This document shows positions 10,101-19,150 of a stretch of DNA of 45,286 bases, piece after piece. A program made the translations under genes and the position numbers. Each line of letters starts with the position of its first letter. The stretch's first letter is position 1. Under the pieces are notes generated by a model. The model did no database searches. It saw only the letters and a program-made list of their open reading frames with translations, and was not told where the DNA came from. Source of the stretch: an uncultured Prochlorococcus sp. (lineage in GTDB: Bacteria; Cyanobacteriota; Cyanobacteriia; PCC-6307; Cyanobiaceae); NCBI RefSeq assembly GCF_902536725.1, contig NZ_CACAYO010000011.1:1-45286 (forward strand), given 5' to 3'.

Positions 10101-11085
10101 AAATATTGAAATAATTTCAAATGAAACAATTTTGAATTCAGTTCTTTTGGGAGAAACTTTACCTAATTATTTGGATAATTTGAGTTTTAATAATCTTAAA
10201 TTAAAACTTGGTCCCGATTTTAAACTTCAATATTCAGAATTTGTTCAAGCTTATTTAGATACTAAATTAGACCTTAATATAAATGGAAAGGTTGGCAAAG
10301 ATCTAAATGCTAGAGGTCTAATTTATCTTAAAAAAGGAAGAGCTAATCTATATACCACTCCATTTAAACTTGATAAAAATAAAGATAATTATATTTTATT
10401 CGCATCAAGAAGTGGTGTTGTTCCATTTATTAATTTTTCTCTAGTTAGTAAAGTACCAGATTCTATAATACCTATAAGTGAAAATAATCAGGATTCAAAC
10501 ATCTCAGGTGATCTTGATGTAAATGCGACTTCTAGTGGTTTGGGATCATTTGGGATTGGCAATTCAAGGCTTATCAAAATTGAAGCATCTTATGAAGGAT
10601 TTTTAGATCAATTATCTTTTGCTGATGAAAATAAAAGAATTCAATTAAGAAGTACCCCAAGTTATAACAGATCACAAATAATTGGTTTGATTGGAGGTAA
10701 CTCTGCAAATTTAATAAATAGAGCATTTATTTCTCAACTTAATAACGCTGATGCATTTAGTGAAAGATTTCAGTTATCTCTTTATCCAGCGTTAATAGAA
10801 AATAATGATTCATTAAATAATATTTTTTCCAGTGAAAATTTAGATATAGAGAATGATGGTCAATCATCTTCTAATGAAGATTTTTCTTCTCAAGCTTGGG
10901 TAGCAGAAATTGGGCTTGATATTACTGATGCGATAAATTTTGCCTTTCAAACCGTTCCAGGTAGAGATGACATTTCACCTTTAGGAATTTTGACTTTTCA
11001 GGCAAATCCAAACTTAGAATTATTAGGTTCTTATGATTCCAATGGGGATTGGAAAAGTCAAGTTCAACTATTTTTTAGATATTAA
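7126..11085 (+). CDS. tamB: TamB/Tic236-like translocation and assembly module protein (DUF490)
   Basis: This 1319-residue protein has an N-terminal membrane anchor (about residues 18-35) followed by a very long, repetitive beta-rich region that is extremely rich in Asn, Lys, Ile and Phe. It ends with a TamB C-terminal domain, recognisable by the terminal LELLGSYDSNGDWKSQVQLFFRY-like strand with a C-terminal aromatic residue. TamB forms a periplasm-spanning hydrophobic groove that works with Omp85 proteins in outer-membrane biogenesis and lipid transport; the plant chloroplast homologue is TIC236. The start is uncertain: TTG at 7126 gives the longest form, and a second TTG in frame at 7138 is equally possible. 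The coding sequence is more AT-rich than its neighbours, as expected for a low-constraint repetitive protein. Confidence 0.85.
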   Translation: MGSNLKKIRSLNLNTKIFLVGMLLPLGFLGTFLLNNFLKETYITRKLELEKSIENLLDKNVDLGNYVGIRFLGISLGNSKINDKKNIDSEITAKNVYVGIMPFRSFLKQKWIVKISPKKAAINIDNDFFKRDEYYKNDRITKKSQSKYELNFNLNKYSDLKINKAGLKTKVKGNVIYKSSNREIIANVKSSFNDKGFLKFKFNTKLNKDFLSLELFSRGLDLENSEYIIGNRKIIFNKGNFKSNFKFNKLPNETSCKGRFSFTNLKIKSEALSENINSDSTRFFCKDNNLIGNSEKLNYGTLTSNFNLNMPLNRSSNNIDLKASIGYINSLNPDIQLSGNIPFWFDRRGINFGDIDTSFKINRTQLSNLNIFRKNDIRGFITAKGEFKGKITDPDISINFNIDYPHFKGIRIREIWEGDIKNEKNEFLLNMKNRYSPIPSFLSINFSSDLKINYANFIRVFNSNKGTIGIVKENDVYNWRADNFPLDELELSIDKNQFDRIDGIINGKGSISSGQTYLDGRIAWSLGKYGNINLANSLFDFRVKDNSFYVNSSLYPIDGGIIEVEYDSSKNNLINSEFKDISTRWTITTAVDIFNFENKKVIPVSKSNILDDLEINKDNKSFKERIDFINNFIENSNLLEENFNLQKYLNKFRSRYNGKIIIQGDRPANYKLDAKLNGYLDVSKEVYKNNKEEFSIDLEGGLLKGKGSLRIKRFPLSAANIFLNEPRDFLGGLDMNLFYDLDSKSFSSDIFSNGSTIKNNIIKFDKGLVKFNNSIFDIDFSLLINDSEIPIKIEGSIPINKSENLDLRFIGNGKFIELIDIFADEYFTFKEGDVNLRVILKGTLNKPLLNGFIVVKDSEIDFLNNTIKDIYSTIIFDFDFLEIANLQAKTGDSGEIFVKGSLPFYSQNDSEKAVINLITDRFTLKKDNFNFLIDSDVDLTGSFENPVLEGSLSFNNGFINFNSTNEKNKKENNPIRKKDKKDWPELYWNNNKNIEIISNETILNSVLLGETLPNYLDNLSFNNLKLKLGPDFKLQYSEFVQAYLDTKLDLNINGKVGKDLNARGLIYLKKGRANLYTTPFKLDKNKDNYILFASRSGVVPFINFSLVSKVPDSIIPISENNQDSNISGDLDVNATSSGLGSFGIGNSRLIKIEASYEGFLDQLSFADENKRIQLRSTPSYNRSQIIGLIGGNSANLINRAFISQLNNADAFSERFQLSLYPALIENNDSLNNIFSSENLDIENDGQSSSNEDFSSQAWVAEIGLDITDAINFAFQTVPGRDDISPLGILTFQANPNLELLGSYDSNGDWKSQVQLFFRY

Positions 11086-11151
11086 CTCAGAAAGAAATTT
11101 ACTTTAAAGAATGGTTAATTTGAATTATTATTAAATTAGCTAAAAAATATT

Positions 11152-12462
11152 ATGGCTAATATATTTGAAGTTCCTAAACCAGGTAATGATCTTTTAGAAA
11201 AAGCTGATAAAGTTCGTTTGGCATCAATAAAAATAAGTCAGACTGAAAATCAATATCGTATTAAAGCCTTAAATTTTATGGCTGATTATCTTGAAAAAAA
11301 TTCTAAAGAAATCTTAGAGGCCAATAATGAGGATTATTCAAGTGCAGAAAAAAAGGGAATTTCAAAGGCTTTACTTTCTAGATTAAAGTTATCAAAAGCA
11401 AAATTAAATTCTGGAATTGAAGGAGTAAGAAAAGTTGGAGAATTGGCTGATCCTGTAAATCAAGTTCAAATAAAAAGAGAGCTTTCAAATGGATTGATCT
11501 TAGAAAGAAAAACTGTGCCAATTGGAGTCTTGGGGGTTATTTTTGAATCAAGGCCAGATGCCGTGATGCAGATTAGTTCTTTAGCAATAAGATCAGGTAA
11601 TGGAGTAATGCTAAAAGGGGGAAGTGAAGCTAATTTAACAAATACTTTAATAGTGAAAGCTTTGCAAGAAGGTTTAGATGAATCGGGTCTAGATAAAAAT
11701 GCAATATGTTTACTAACAAGCAGAAAAGATAGTATGGCGATGTTAAATCTTGAGAAATATATTAATTTAATAATTCCAAGAGGAAGCAATGAATTGGTTA
11801 AATTTATTCAGGAGAATACAAGAATTCCTGTGCTAGGCCATGCTGATGGAATTTGTCATTTGTTTATAGATATTGAGGCAAATCTAGAGATGGCTTTGTC
11901 GGTCGCCTTGGACAGCAAAACTCAATATCCTGCAGCATGTAATGCTATAGAAACATTATTATTGCATAAAGATATCGCACCTGCTTTTTTAGAAAAAGCC
12001 ATCCCTTTGTTTAATTCTTATGATGTTAAATTAATTGGAGATAAGAGATCAGTTGAATTTGGGTTAAAGTATAAGGCTAGTCTAGAAGATTGGAAAACTG
12101 AATATTTGGATTTAATTTTATCGATAAAAATTGTTGATGATCTTGATGAAGCAATCACACATATTCAAAAATATAGTTCAAAACATACAGATGGAATTAT
12201 TACTGAAAATTCACATACTGCCAATAAATTTATGAATGTAGTTGATAGTGCAGGTGTTTTTCATAATTGCTCTACTAGGTTTGCAGATGGGTTTAGATAT
12301 GGATTCGGAGCTGAAGTTGGTATATCTACTCAAACTCTTCCACCAAGGGGACCTGTAGGTTTAGAGGGTTTGGTAACTTATAAATATTTCCTAAAAGGTG
12401 ATGGTAATATAGTTGATGATTTTTCGTTAGGAAAGGCTACTTATACACATAAAAATCTTTAA
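11152..12462 (+). CDS. proA: Gamma-glutamyl phosphate reductase
   Basis: ProA reduces gamma-glutamyl phosphate with NADPH to glutamate semialdehyde, the second step of proline synthesis from glutamate, in the cytosol. The 436-residue length is slightly longer than the E. coli enzyme and normal for cyanobacteria. Visible features are GVLGVIFESRPDAV (126-138), the LKGGSEA segment, PRGSNEL (209-215), the catalytic cysteine C263 in YPAACNAIETLL, and the C-terminal FADGFRYGFGAEVGIST region that helps close the active site. It has an ATG start 66 bases after tamB. The folB gene begins 11 bases after its stop, suggesting one transcript. The proB partner is not in this window. Confidence 0.97.
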   Translation: MANIFEVPKPGNDLLEKADKVRLASIKISQTENQYRIKALNFMADYLEKNSKEILEANNEDYSSAEKKGISKALLSRLKLSKAKLNSGIEGVRKVGELADPVNQVQIKRELSNGLILERKTVPIGVLGVIFESRPDAVMQISSLAIRSGNGVMLKGGSEANLTNTLIVKALQEGLDESGLDKNAICLLTSRKDSMAMLNLEKYINLIIPRGSNELVKFIQENTRIPVLGHADGICHLFIDIEANLEMALSVALDSKTQYPAACNAIETLLLHKDIAPAFLEKAIPLFNSYDVKLIGDKRSVEFGLKYKASLEDWKTEYLDLILSIKIVDDLDEAITHIQKYSSKHTDGIITENSHTANKFMNVVDSAGVFHNCSTRFADGFRYGFGAEVGISTQTLPPRGPVGLEGLVTYKYFLKGDGNIVDDFSLGKATYTHKNL

Positions 12463-12473
12463 AATTTTTAAAG

Positions 12474-12836
12474 ATGGAAACTTTTTTGAAAATTGAGAAT
12501 ATTAAACTTTGGGCTAGGGTTGGCGTTCTTGATAAAGAAAGGGAATTAGGACAACTATTTATTTTAGATATATTTTTGTGGACTGATTTTGAAAAATGTA
12601 CAGTAAATGATGATATAAAAAAAACAGTTGACTATTCAAAATTAATTCAAATTTTAAAAGATCAATCAAAGAAAATATATTGTTTCACAATCGAAAAATA
12701 TTCAAACGCAATTTTAGAAATCATTAATCAGGAATTTAAGCTTTCTAAAGTTAAAATTATTTTGACAAAATGCAATGCTCCAATAACAGGCTTTGATGGG
12801 AAGGTTTCAATAGTAAGAATCCTTGAAAATAATTAA
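12474..12836 (+). CDS. folB: Dihydroneopterin aldolase
   Basis: FolB cleaves dihydroneopterin to 6-hydroxymethyl-dihydropterin and glycolaldehyde in folate synthesis. The 120-residue protein matches the family in length. It shows the N-terminal pattern LWARVGVLDKERELGQ with the substrate-binding glutamate, VDYSKL with the conserved tyrosine, a central SNAILEII helix segment, and LTKCNAPI with the conserved lysine near residue 101. It follows proA by 11 bases. Its 3' end overlaps the next gene by 14 bases in a different frame, so translation of the two is likely linked. Confidence 0.92.
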   Translation: METFLKIENIKLWARVGVLDKERELGQLFILDIFLWTDFEKCTVNDDIKKTVDYSKLIQILKDQSKKIYCFTIEKYSNAILEIINQEFKLSKVKIILTKCNAPITGFDGKVSIVRILENN

Positions 12837-13434
12837 AGTATTGGAAAAAAGAAATCCCATTATATTGATTCATGGTCTTTGGAATACTTCAAGTATTTTT
12901 TCTTCTATTACCTCAAAACTTGATGATTTTGGCATTGAATATTTTGCTCCAACTCTTGAGCATTCATATGGAATGACTTCAATTCTGGATTTGGCTTATA
13001 AATTAAACGAATTAATTTTAGAGAAATATGGTTTAGAAAAAGAAATAGATATTTTGGGATTTTCCATGGGAGGAATAATTGGTAGGTACTGGCTTCAAAA
13101 ATTTAATGGGTATAAAAGAACAAGAAGATTGATATCTATAGGTTCCCCTCACAAGGGGACTTTGATGGCTCAATTAATACCTAGATATCCTTTTAAAGGA
13201 ATATCAGAAATGAAAATAAATAGTAAGTTTTTAAGAGAACTCGCAAATAATGATTTTTTTCTTGATGGTATTGAGTGTATAAATTTCTTCACTAATTGGG
13301 ATATGATGGTTTTCCCTGGCTGGTGGACAAATTTAAATTTTGGGAAAAAAATATCAGTAAAAGTATATAAGCATAGAAATCTTGTGAGAAATAAATCTGT
13401 GGTTGACAAAATAATCGATGAAATTATTATGTAG
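12823..13434 (+). CDS. Lipase-like alpha/beta hydrolase
   Basis: This 203-residue protein has the alpha/beta hydrolase pattern of small triacylglycerol lipase-like proteins: oxyanion segment IHGLWNTSS (16-24), nucleophile elbow GFSMGG with Ser81, SPHKGT (109-113), and candidate triad partners Asp160 (NWDMMVFPG) and His184 (KHRNLV). No signal peptide is visible, so it is likely cytosolic or peripheral to membranes; the substrate is unknown. The only start available near the N-terminus is TTG at 12823, which overlaps folB by 14 bases, or another TTG 18 bases downstream at 12841. Its last bases overlap the convergent prlC gene by 8. Confidence 0.8.
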   Translation: MKIIKVLEKRNPIILIHGLWNTSSIFSSITSKLDDFGIEYFAPTLEHSYGMTSILDLAYKLNELILEKYGLEKEIDILGFSMGGIIGRYWLQKFNGYKRTRRLISIGSPHKGTLMAQLIPRYPFKGISEMKINSKFLRELANNDFFLDGIECINFFTNWDMMVFPGWWTNLNFGKKISVKVYKHRNLVRNKSVVDKIIDEIIM

Positions 13435-15514
13435 TTCCAGATAGACCTAAGTGTCTTATTAAGGAATCTGTTTGTGGCTCTCTTCCCCTGAATAGTTTAA
13501 ATATATCTAATGGAGGTAAGCTTCCTCCCAAGCTAAGGATTGTATCTTTAAACTTCTTTCCTATTACCTTTAAATTTTCAGAATTTTCTAGATCAGCTTC
13601 TTCGAACATTGAGAATGCATCAGCACTTAGAACTTCCGCCCATTTATATGAGTAATATCCTGCAGAATATCCACCTGCAAATATATGACTAAAACAACAA
13701 AGAAATTTATCTTCTTGAATCGGTTCAATAACAGTAGTTTGTTTCGCAATTTCTCTTCTTATTTCATCTGCTGTTTTGCCTTCGTTTTTATCGATACTAC
13801 TATGTAATCTGAGGTCTGTAATTGCAAAATGTAGTTGTCTAAGAGTAGCCATACCACAATTAAAAGTTCTATTCTTTATTAGCTTCTCAAAATTCTCATC
13901 GGATAATTTTTCTCCTGTTTTGTAGTGCTTGGCAATATTCATGATTGTATTTTTATGAAAACACCAGTTTTCCATAAATTGACTTGGAAGTTCGACAGCA
14001 TCCCATTCAACGTTGTTGATGCCAGCTGCTTGAGGAAGATTTACAGTAGTAAGCATGTGTTGAAGACCATGGCCAAATTCATGGAATAGTGTCTGAACTT
14101 CTTCAAAACTCATCAAACTAGGTTTGTCTTTTGATGGTGGAGTCTGATTACAAACGAGATAAGCTACAGGGAGGGTCTTTCCTCCAAAATCATTTTTATT
14201 CAAACATTCATCCATCCAAGCCCCTCCTCTCTTTGATTCAGGCCTTGAATATGGATCGAGGTAAAAAGATGCTATTTTTTTATCTTCTTTATTGAGGATA
14301 TTAAAAAATAAAACGTCATCATTCCACAGAGGTGCCTCATCAGTTGCCTCGACTACTTTTATTTCAAACAGCTTTTCACTTAATTTAAATAAACCTTTCA
14401 AAACATCATTTAGTGGGAACCAAGGCCTCAAAGACTCTTGATCCAAATTGAGCTTTTCCTTTCTAAGAAGTTCGGACCAATAACTAATATCCCATGGCTC
14501 GATATTCTGTGATTGTGAAAACCCATTGGCTTTAGAAAAATTATCGAGCGTTTCTAATTCAATTTTTGCGGTTTTCAATGCTGGTTCTCTCAATTCTTCT
14601 AAAAGGTTTTCAACGTTTTTAATTTCTTTCGCCATTTTCGTTGACAAACTTAGTTCTGCCCAATTTTTATAACCTAGAAGATTAGCCTGTTTATTTCTGA
14701 GAGATAAAATCTCTTCAATGATTTGAGAATTATTTTTTTCTCCATGAGACGCCCTACCAACGTATGCCTTATATAGTTTCTCTCTAAGATTACGGTCGGT
14801 GGCATATGTCATGTATGAAGTATAAGTTGGAATATCCAGACTTAATTTCCAAGGACCATTTTTGATATCAACTTCTTCATCTTTTTTTAAGTGGTTGTGT
14901 GCAGAAATTGCCATCAATTCAAGTACTCTTTCAGGCAGACCATCGACTTCAGCTTTTTTATTTAAAATTAAAAACCATTTATTAGTAGCATCAAGCACAT
15001 TATTGCTGAAGTCTGTAGATAGCTTTCCAAGCTTTTCTGTTATGTTGTTGAATTCTTCTTGGTCATTCTTTTCTAGTGAAATTCCTCTATGTTGCATCTC
15101 AAGAATTTCTTTATTTAAAATTCTTTTTTTGATTTGATCAAAGTTATTAGTCTCTTTAAGCTTGACTAAAGAATTGTAAATTATTTTACTTTGTCCGAAT
15201 TTATTACTCAAGCTAATGATTTCTGGAAGAAATTTTGAATAAATATCTCTTAGACTTTCAGAATTATTTACTGCATTGAGGTGGCTTATTACTCCCCAAC
15301 TCCATCTGAGAATTTCATTAACTTCATTTAAGGGATTTATAACCTTATCCCAATTTAAATCATTTTGAATCAAGTGGTTAGATAAATTTTTCTCTATCAT
15401 TTCAAAATCTTCAGATATCTTTTCTAGTACTACTGGGAATTGTTTACTTATGTTTTCGGGAGTAAATTTTTTAAATTCTGGTAATTCTCCATATTTAAAA
15501 ATTGAGGTATCCAT
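13427..15514 (-). CDS. prlC: Oligopeptidase A (M3 family metallopeptidase)
   Basis: PrlC-type oligopeptidases are cytosolic zinc enzymes that degrade short peptides, including cleaved signal peptides. The zinc motif HEFGH lies at about residues 478-482, inside FEEVQTLFHEFGHGLQH, with the third ligand expected in the ELPSQFMENW segment just downstream. Length (695 residues) is typical of the M3 oligopeptidase A group. I chose the ATG at 15514, giving MDTSIFKYGELP; a TTG three codons upstream at 15523 would also work. It follows ndhD by 13 bases and is the last gene of the seven-gene minus-strand array. Its stop overlaps the lipase-like gene coming from the other side. Confidence 0.92.
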   Translation of the reverse strand: MDTSIFKYGELPEFKKFTPENISKQFPVVLEKISEDFEMIEKNLSNHLIQNDLNWDKVINPLNEVNEILRWSWGVISHLNAVNNSESLRDIYSKFLPEIISLSNKFGQSKIIYNSLVKLKETNNFDQIKKRILNKEILEMQHRGISLEKNDQEEFNNITEKLGKLSTDFSNNVLDATNKWFLILNKKAEVDGLPERVLELMAISAHNHLKKDEEVDIKNGPWKLSLDIPTYTSYMTYATDRNLREKLYKAYVGRASHGEKNNSQIIEEILSLRNKQANLLGYKNWAELSLSTKMAKEIKNVENLLEELREPALKTAKIELETLDNFSKANGFSQSQNIEPWDISYWSELLRKEKLNLDQESLRPWFPLNDVLKGLFKLSEKLFEIKVVEATDEAPLWNDDVLFFNILNKEDKKIASFYLDPYSRPESKRGGAWMDECLNKNDFGGKTLPVAYLVCNQTPPSKDKPSLMSFEEVQTLFHEFGHGLQHMLTTVNLPQAAGINNVEWDAVELPSQFMENWCFHKNTIMNIAKHYKTGEKLSDENFEKLIKNRTFNCGMATLRQLHFAITDLRLHSSIDKNEGKTADEIRREIAKQTTVIEPIQEDKFLCCFSHIFAGGYSAGYYSYKWAEVLSADAFSMFEEADLENSENLKVIGKKFKDTILSLGGSLPPLDIFKLFRGREPQTDSLIRHLGLSGTT

Positions 15515-15527
15515 TAATTGCAATAGT

Positions 15528-17069
15528 TTAATTTACTAAAATTGGGATTAACCCTACCAACTTAGCTAGAGTGAGCTGCTGACTGAGAGCATTGGTCGAA
15601 GATTCGTATAAATTTATCGCGATTTTTGGCCAAAAACCTATTACTAAAGTAGGCAATAATAAGCTGAAACCAATAGTTAATTCTCGACCATTCATCTCTT
15701 TAACTGTAGCTAGTGCAGGTATTCTAGGGCCAAAGAATACTCTCCTACACATTGATAGTAGATATATTGGTGTTAAAACTAGACCTATAGCAGCGATAAG
15801 AATCGTGATCGATCTAAAGATAGAGCTGAAGCCTTCTTGACTTGTGATCCCTAAAAATACAGTTATTTCACTTATAAAACCGCTCATCCCAGGTAGTGCC
15901 AATGAGGCCAAAGAACTTGCTAAGAAAAAAGCAAAAGTTATTGGCAAGACCTTTGCTAAACCGCCCATATTTGGTATAGAAAGAGTGTTTGTTCTTTCAT
16001 AGAATGAACCCGTAACAAAGAACATTGCTGCAGCAATGAGTCCGTGACTAATCATTTGTAGCATTGCTCCGCTTATCCCTAGAGCATCTACTGCTCCAAT
16101 CCCTAACAGAACAAAACCCATATGACTAACTGAGCTACATGCAATTCTTCTTTTGACATTATCTTGTGCAAATGCATTTAGTGCTCCGTAAATTATATTG
16201 ATGATTCCAAGAATAATTAGTGCAGGGGCAATTTGCAGATGTACTTCAGGTAGTATTTGAACATTGAATCTTAAAAGAGCGTAGCCTCCCATTTTTAAAA
16301 GTATTCCAGCCAGTAACATTGAAACTGGTGCATTAGCCTCTCCATGTGCATCGGGTAACCAAGTATGTAATGGAAAGATAGGAAGTTTTACTCCAAAACC
16401 AATTAAAAATCCTAAATAGGATAATAACGCTAGGCTACCTGATACATGTTTATTAGTTAAATCGGTAATATTTAAAGTAAAAGTATCACCACTCAAAGCA
16501 AGTGCTAGACCACTTATAAGTATTAGTAGAGAAGCTAATGCAGTATAAAGAATAAATTTTGTGGCCGCATATAATTTCTTTTTACCTCCCCAAATAGCAA
16601 TAAGAAGATATACAGGAACCAATTCAAGTTCCCAGGCCAAGAAAAATAATAGGAAATCTTGAGAAAGGAAAACTAATGCTTGTGCTGAGGCTTGCACTAA
16701 TAAAAGAGCAAAATATAGATTAGATTTTTTCTTAATTTTCCAACTTGCTGCAGCTGATAAAAATGTAATTAACCCACTCAAAGCTACTAAAGGAGCAGAT
16801 AACCCATCTACGCCAAGAGACCACTCTAAGCCTATTGAGGGTAACCAAGAAGCTCTTTCTACCAGTTGCAAAGAGCTATCTGAAGTATTGAATTTTTGAA
16901 AAAGGACACTGATTATTAATAAAAAATCTATAAATAAAAAGCTTAATGAAATATTTCTGGGTAATGTATTGTCTTCTCCTTCTTTAGAACTTAAGAAAGG
17001 CATAATTAATGCCCCAATTAAGGGGATTAAAACAATAGATGACAGCCAAGGAAAAGATTCTAAATTCAT
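15528..17069 (-). CDS. ndhD: NAD(P)H-quinone oxidoreductase chain 4 (NdhD)
   Basis: NdhD is a proton-pumping, antiporter-like membrane subunit of the cyanobacterial NDH-1 complex, used in respiration and in cyclic electron flow around photosystem I. The 513-residue protein is almost entirely transmembrane helices. It carries the proton-antiporter signature around [15 protein letters not shown], with the conserved membrane glutamate, and [35 protein letters not shown] with its lysine and histidine residues. The sequence is closer to ND4 (NdhD) than to ND5 (NdhF). Whether it belongs to the NdhD1 (respiratory) or another class needs comparison with other copies. thrB lies 79 bases upstream and prlC 13 bases downstream. 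Confidence 0.94.
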   Translation of the reverse strand: MNLESFPWLSSIVLIPLIGALIMPFLSSKEGEDNTLPRNISLSFLFIDFLLIISVLFQKFNTSDSSLQLVERASWLPSIGLEWSLGVDGLSAPLVALSGLITFLSAAASWKIKKKSNLYFALLLVQASAQALVFLSQDFLLFFLAWELELVPVYLLIAIWGGKKKLYAATKFILYTALASLLILISGLALALSGDTFTLNITDLTNKHVSGSLALLSYLGFLIGFGVKLPIFPLHTWLPDAHGEANAPVSMLLAGILLKMGGYALLRFNVQILPEVHLQIAPALIILGIINIIYGALNAFAQDNVKRRIACSSVSHMGFVLLGIGAVDALGISGAMLQMISHGLIAAAMFFVTGSFYERTNTLSIPNMGGLAKVLPITFAFFLASSLASLALPGMSGFISEITVFLGITSQEGFSSIFRSITILIAAIGLVLTPIYLLSMCRRVFFGPRIPALATVKEMNGRELTIGFSLLLPTLVIGFWPKIAINLYESSTNALSQQLTLAKLVGLIPILVN

Positions 17070-17148
17070 TTATAGAATGAATAATTTTTTTATTCTAGTT
17101 GAAGTTGTTCTAGCTTGAGACTATAACATTAAAAATGCCTAAGTAAAA

Positions 17149-18096
17149 CTACTTACCAGAAATAGTGCTAAATTGACTGCCTTTTGTTTGAATGTTTAAG
17201 AACGGTGCTCTGCTAGCTACACCTGACTTCTCCCATGCTTTTACCATGGCTTGACTGACTTTTTTACCATTTTCTTCTTTACACAAAGCTAAGATACTAG
17301 GACCAGCTCCACTAATTGCACATCCTAGAGCACCTGCATTTAGTGCGGCATCTTTGACTTCTAGTCCACCTTTAATAAGTTTCCATCTGTAGGGTTCATG
17401 TAACATATCAAACATTCCTTCTTTTATAAGTTCCTCATTCCCCGCTTTTAAGCCATTAAGTAACAAAGTAAGTGCCCCCATATTTGTCACTGCATCAGAT
17501 ATAGGTACATTCTTGGGCATAACCTTTCTCGCTTCACTTGTGCTTAGGCGAATTGCAGGTATTGCAACAACAGCTTTAATTGAATCGTGCCAATCACATC
17601 TAATAATTCTCCATCTTTTAGAGGACGACCTTGCGGTCAAACAAAGCCCACCAAGGAGAGAGGGAACTACATTGTCAGGATGACCTTCGATATCAATTGC
17701 AAGTTCAAGAAGCTTTTCTTTGGACAATGGAGAGTTCATTATTGCATTTGCTCCGATTAGTCCAGCAACTATGGCTGTAGCACTACTTCCAAGTCCGCGT
17801 GCAGGCGGCACTGCCAACTTAACTCTTGCTTCAAGTGCAATATGATCTATATTTGCGCTCTCCCAAACTTTCTGAGCCGCTCTAAAAACTAAGTTTTCAG
17901 GTCCTCCTCTTAAGTGATTACCATCTGTACTTTCCATTATTAAATCAAATCTATCTCCACCACCTTCAATTCTTGTAAAAATAAATTCATTATATAGATC
18001 TAATGCTGCCCCAAGACAATCGAAGCCAGGCCCTAAATTGGCAGTTGTGGAGGGAACTGTTACCCTTATTTTTTTGCCAACTTCTGGAATAGACAT
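17149..18096 (-). CDS. thrB: Homoserine kinase
   Basis: ThrB phosphorylates homoserine with ATP, leading to threonine (through ThrC). It is a GHMP-family kinase: the glycine-rich phosphate-binding motif PPARGLGSSATAI lies at residues 97-109, the N-terminal VPSTTANLGPGFDCLG motif binds substrate, and the C-terminal LGCAISGAGPSILAL is the third GHMP motif. The 315-residue length is typical. The start ATG is 9 bases after glk, and ndhD follows after a 79-base gap, the longest in this array, where a secondary promoter could sit. Confidence 0.96.
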   Translation of the reverse strand: MSIPEVGKKIRVTVPSTTANLGPGFDCLGAALDLYNEFIFTRIEGGGDRFDLIMESTDGNHLRGGPENLVFRAAQKVWESANIDHIALEARVKLAVPPARGLGSSATAIVAGLIGANAIMNSPLSKEKLLELAIDIEGHPDNVVPSLLGGLCLTARSSSKRWRIIRCDWHDSIKAVVAIPAIRLSTSEARKVMPKNVPISDAVTNMGALTLLLNGLKAGNEELIKEGMFDMLHEPYRWKLIKGGLEVKDAALNAGALGCAISGAGPSILALCKEENGKKVSQAMVKAWEKSGVASRAPFLNIQTKGSQFSTISGK

Positions 18097-18105
18097 TTTT
18101 TGTTG

Positions 18106-19140
18106 TTAAGTTCTTAAAAGCATTTCTGCTCTGCAGGCTGCACTAAAAAGTCCAAACTCTTCATCTAAAATTACTTTCATAGGTATTGTTTTAAGAATAT
18201 CTTTTAATCTTCCCTTGTCGAAAAATTGTTTCATAAATAAATCTGAATTAAAGTTTTTGAAATGTTTTGATGCGGTCCCTCCAGAAATCCATAATCCGCC
18301 AAAGCATAATTCTTGAAGAGCAACATCTCCCAATAAAGAGGCATAAGCACCTAACCAAATCTTTTCAACTTCAATCATTAGCTGATCACCTTCTTTAGAA
18401 AGATGGCAAATTTTTTCGGGCAGCTCTTTTCTCAAACTATCAGAAATTTTAGTTTCTCTAAAAAATTTTTGTAGAGGATGGTTCTTGGCATCAGATTTGC
18501 TCAGTCTCCATTCAGCAATTCTTGATAAACCAGTGCCGCTAACGATCCTTTCACAAGATATCCTCTCAATATTTAAAGAATTTTTGAGCCAATTCTTTAA
18601 GTCCCACTCAAATTCTGACTTTGGAGAGTATTCAACGTGTCCCCCCTCGCTGGCTAAAACTTTTACTTTATTTCCTGATATTAAACCTCTTGCAATGCCT
18701 AAACCAGTACCCGCTCCAACAATGGCATGCAAATCATTATTAGTCCCTTCAGATTGCGATCCATTCTGGATAGTTGAATATTGATTTTTTTTTAAGAAAG
18801 GAATTCCATAAATTTGCACTGCAAAATCATTTATTAGCTCACATTGTTCAAATTTAAATTTATTTTTTAATTTATTTCCAGAAATATTCCATGACAAATT
18901 CATAATTTTTGCGTTGTTGTTAGATAAAGGACCAGCTACAGCGAAACATGCAGAAGAAGGATGAGTAATATGTTTGCATTCATTTTTGAGAAAATCTTCT
19001 AGGATCAGTTCAAAAGAATCCCAATCAGAAGATATATATTTCTTTTTGAATAACAATTTAGGCGAATCATCATTTATTACTCTTTCGAATATTCCCAATA
19101 GAACCTTGGTACCTCCTAAATCACAAGCTAGAAAATTCAT
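18106..19140 (-). CDS. glk: Glucokinase
   Basis: Glk phosphorylates glucose at C6 with ATP, feeding glycolysis, the oxidative pentose phosphate pathway or glycogen synthesis. The 344-residue protein belongs to the bacterial glucokinase family rather than ROK: ATP-binding ACDLGGTKVLLG at residues 5-16, ELINDFAV with catalytic Asp105, IVGAGTGLG, and SEGGHVEYSP where ROK proteins would have a zinc-binding cysteine motif. It is packed 10 bases after thrS and 9 bases before thrB, suggesting co-transcription with aminoacyl-tRNA synthetase genes. Together with glgA and glgB in this window it supports glucose handling in this phototroph. Confidence 0.93.
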   Translation of the reverse strand: MNFLACDLGGTKVLLGIFERVINDDSPKLLFKKKYISSDWDSFELILEDFLKNECKHITHPSSACFAVAGPLSNNNAKIMNLSWNISGNKLKNKFKFEQCELINDFAVQIYGIPFLKKNQYSTIQNGSQSEGTNNDLHAIVGAGTGLGIARGLISGNKVKVLASEGGHVEYSPKSEFEWDLKNWLKNSLNIERISCERIVSGTGLSRIAEWRLSKSDAKNHPLQKFFRETKISDSLRKELPEKICHLSKEGDQLMIEVEKIWLGAYASLLGDVALQELCFGGLWISGGTASKHFKNFNSDLFMKQFFDKGRLKDILKTIPMKVILDEEFGLFSAACRAEMLLRT

Positions 19141-19150
19141 TTATTCGAAA

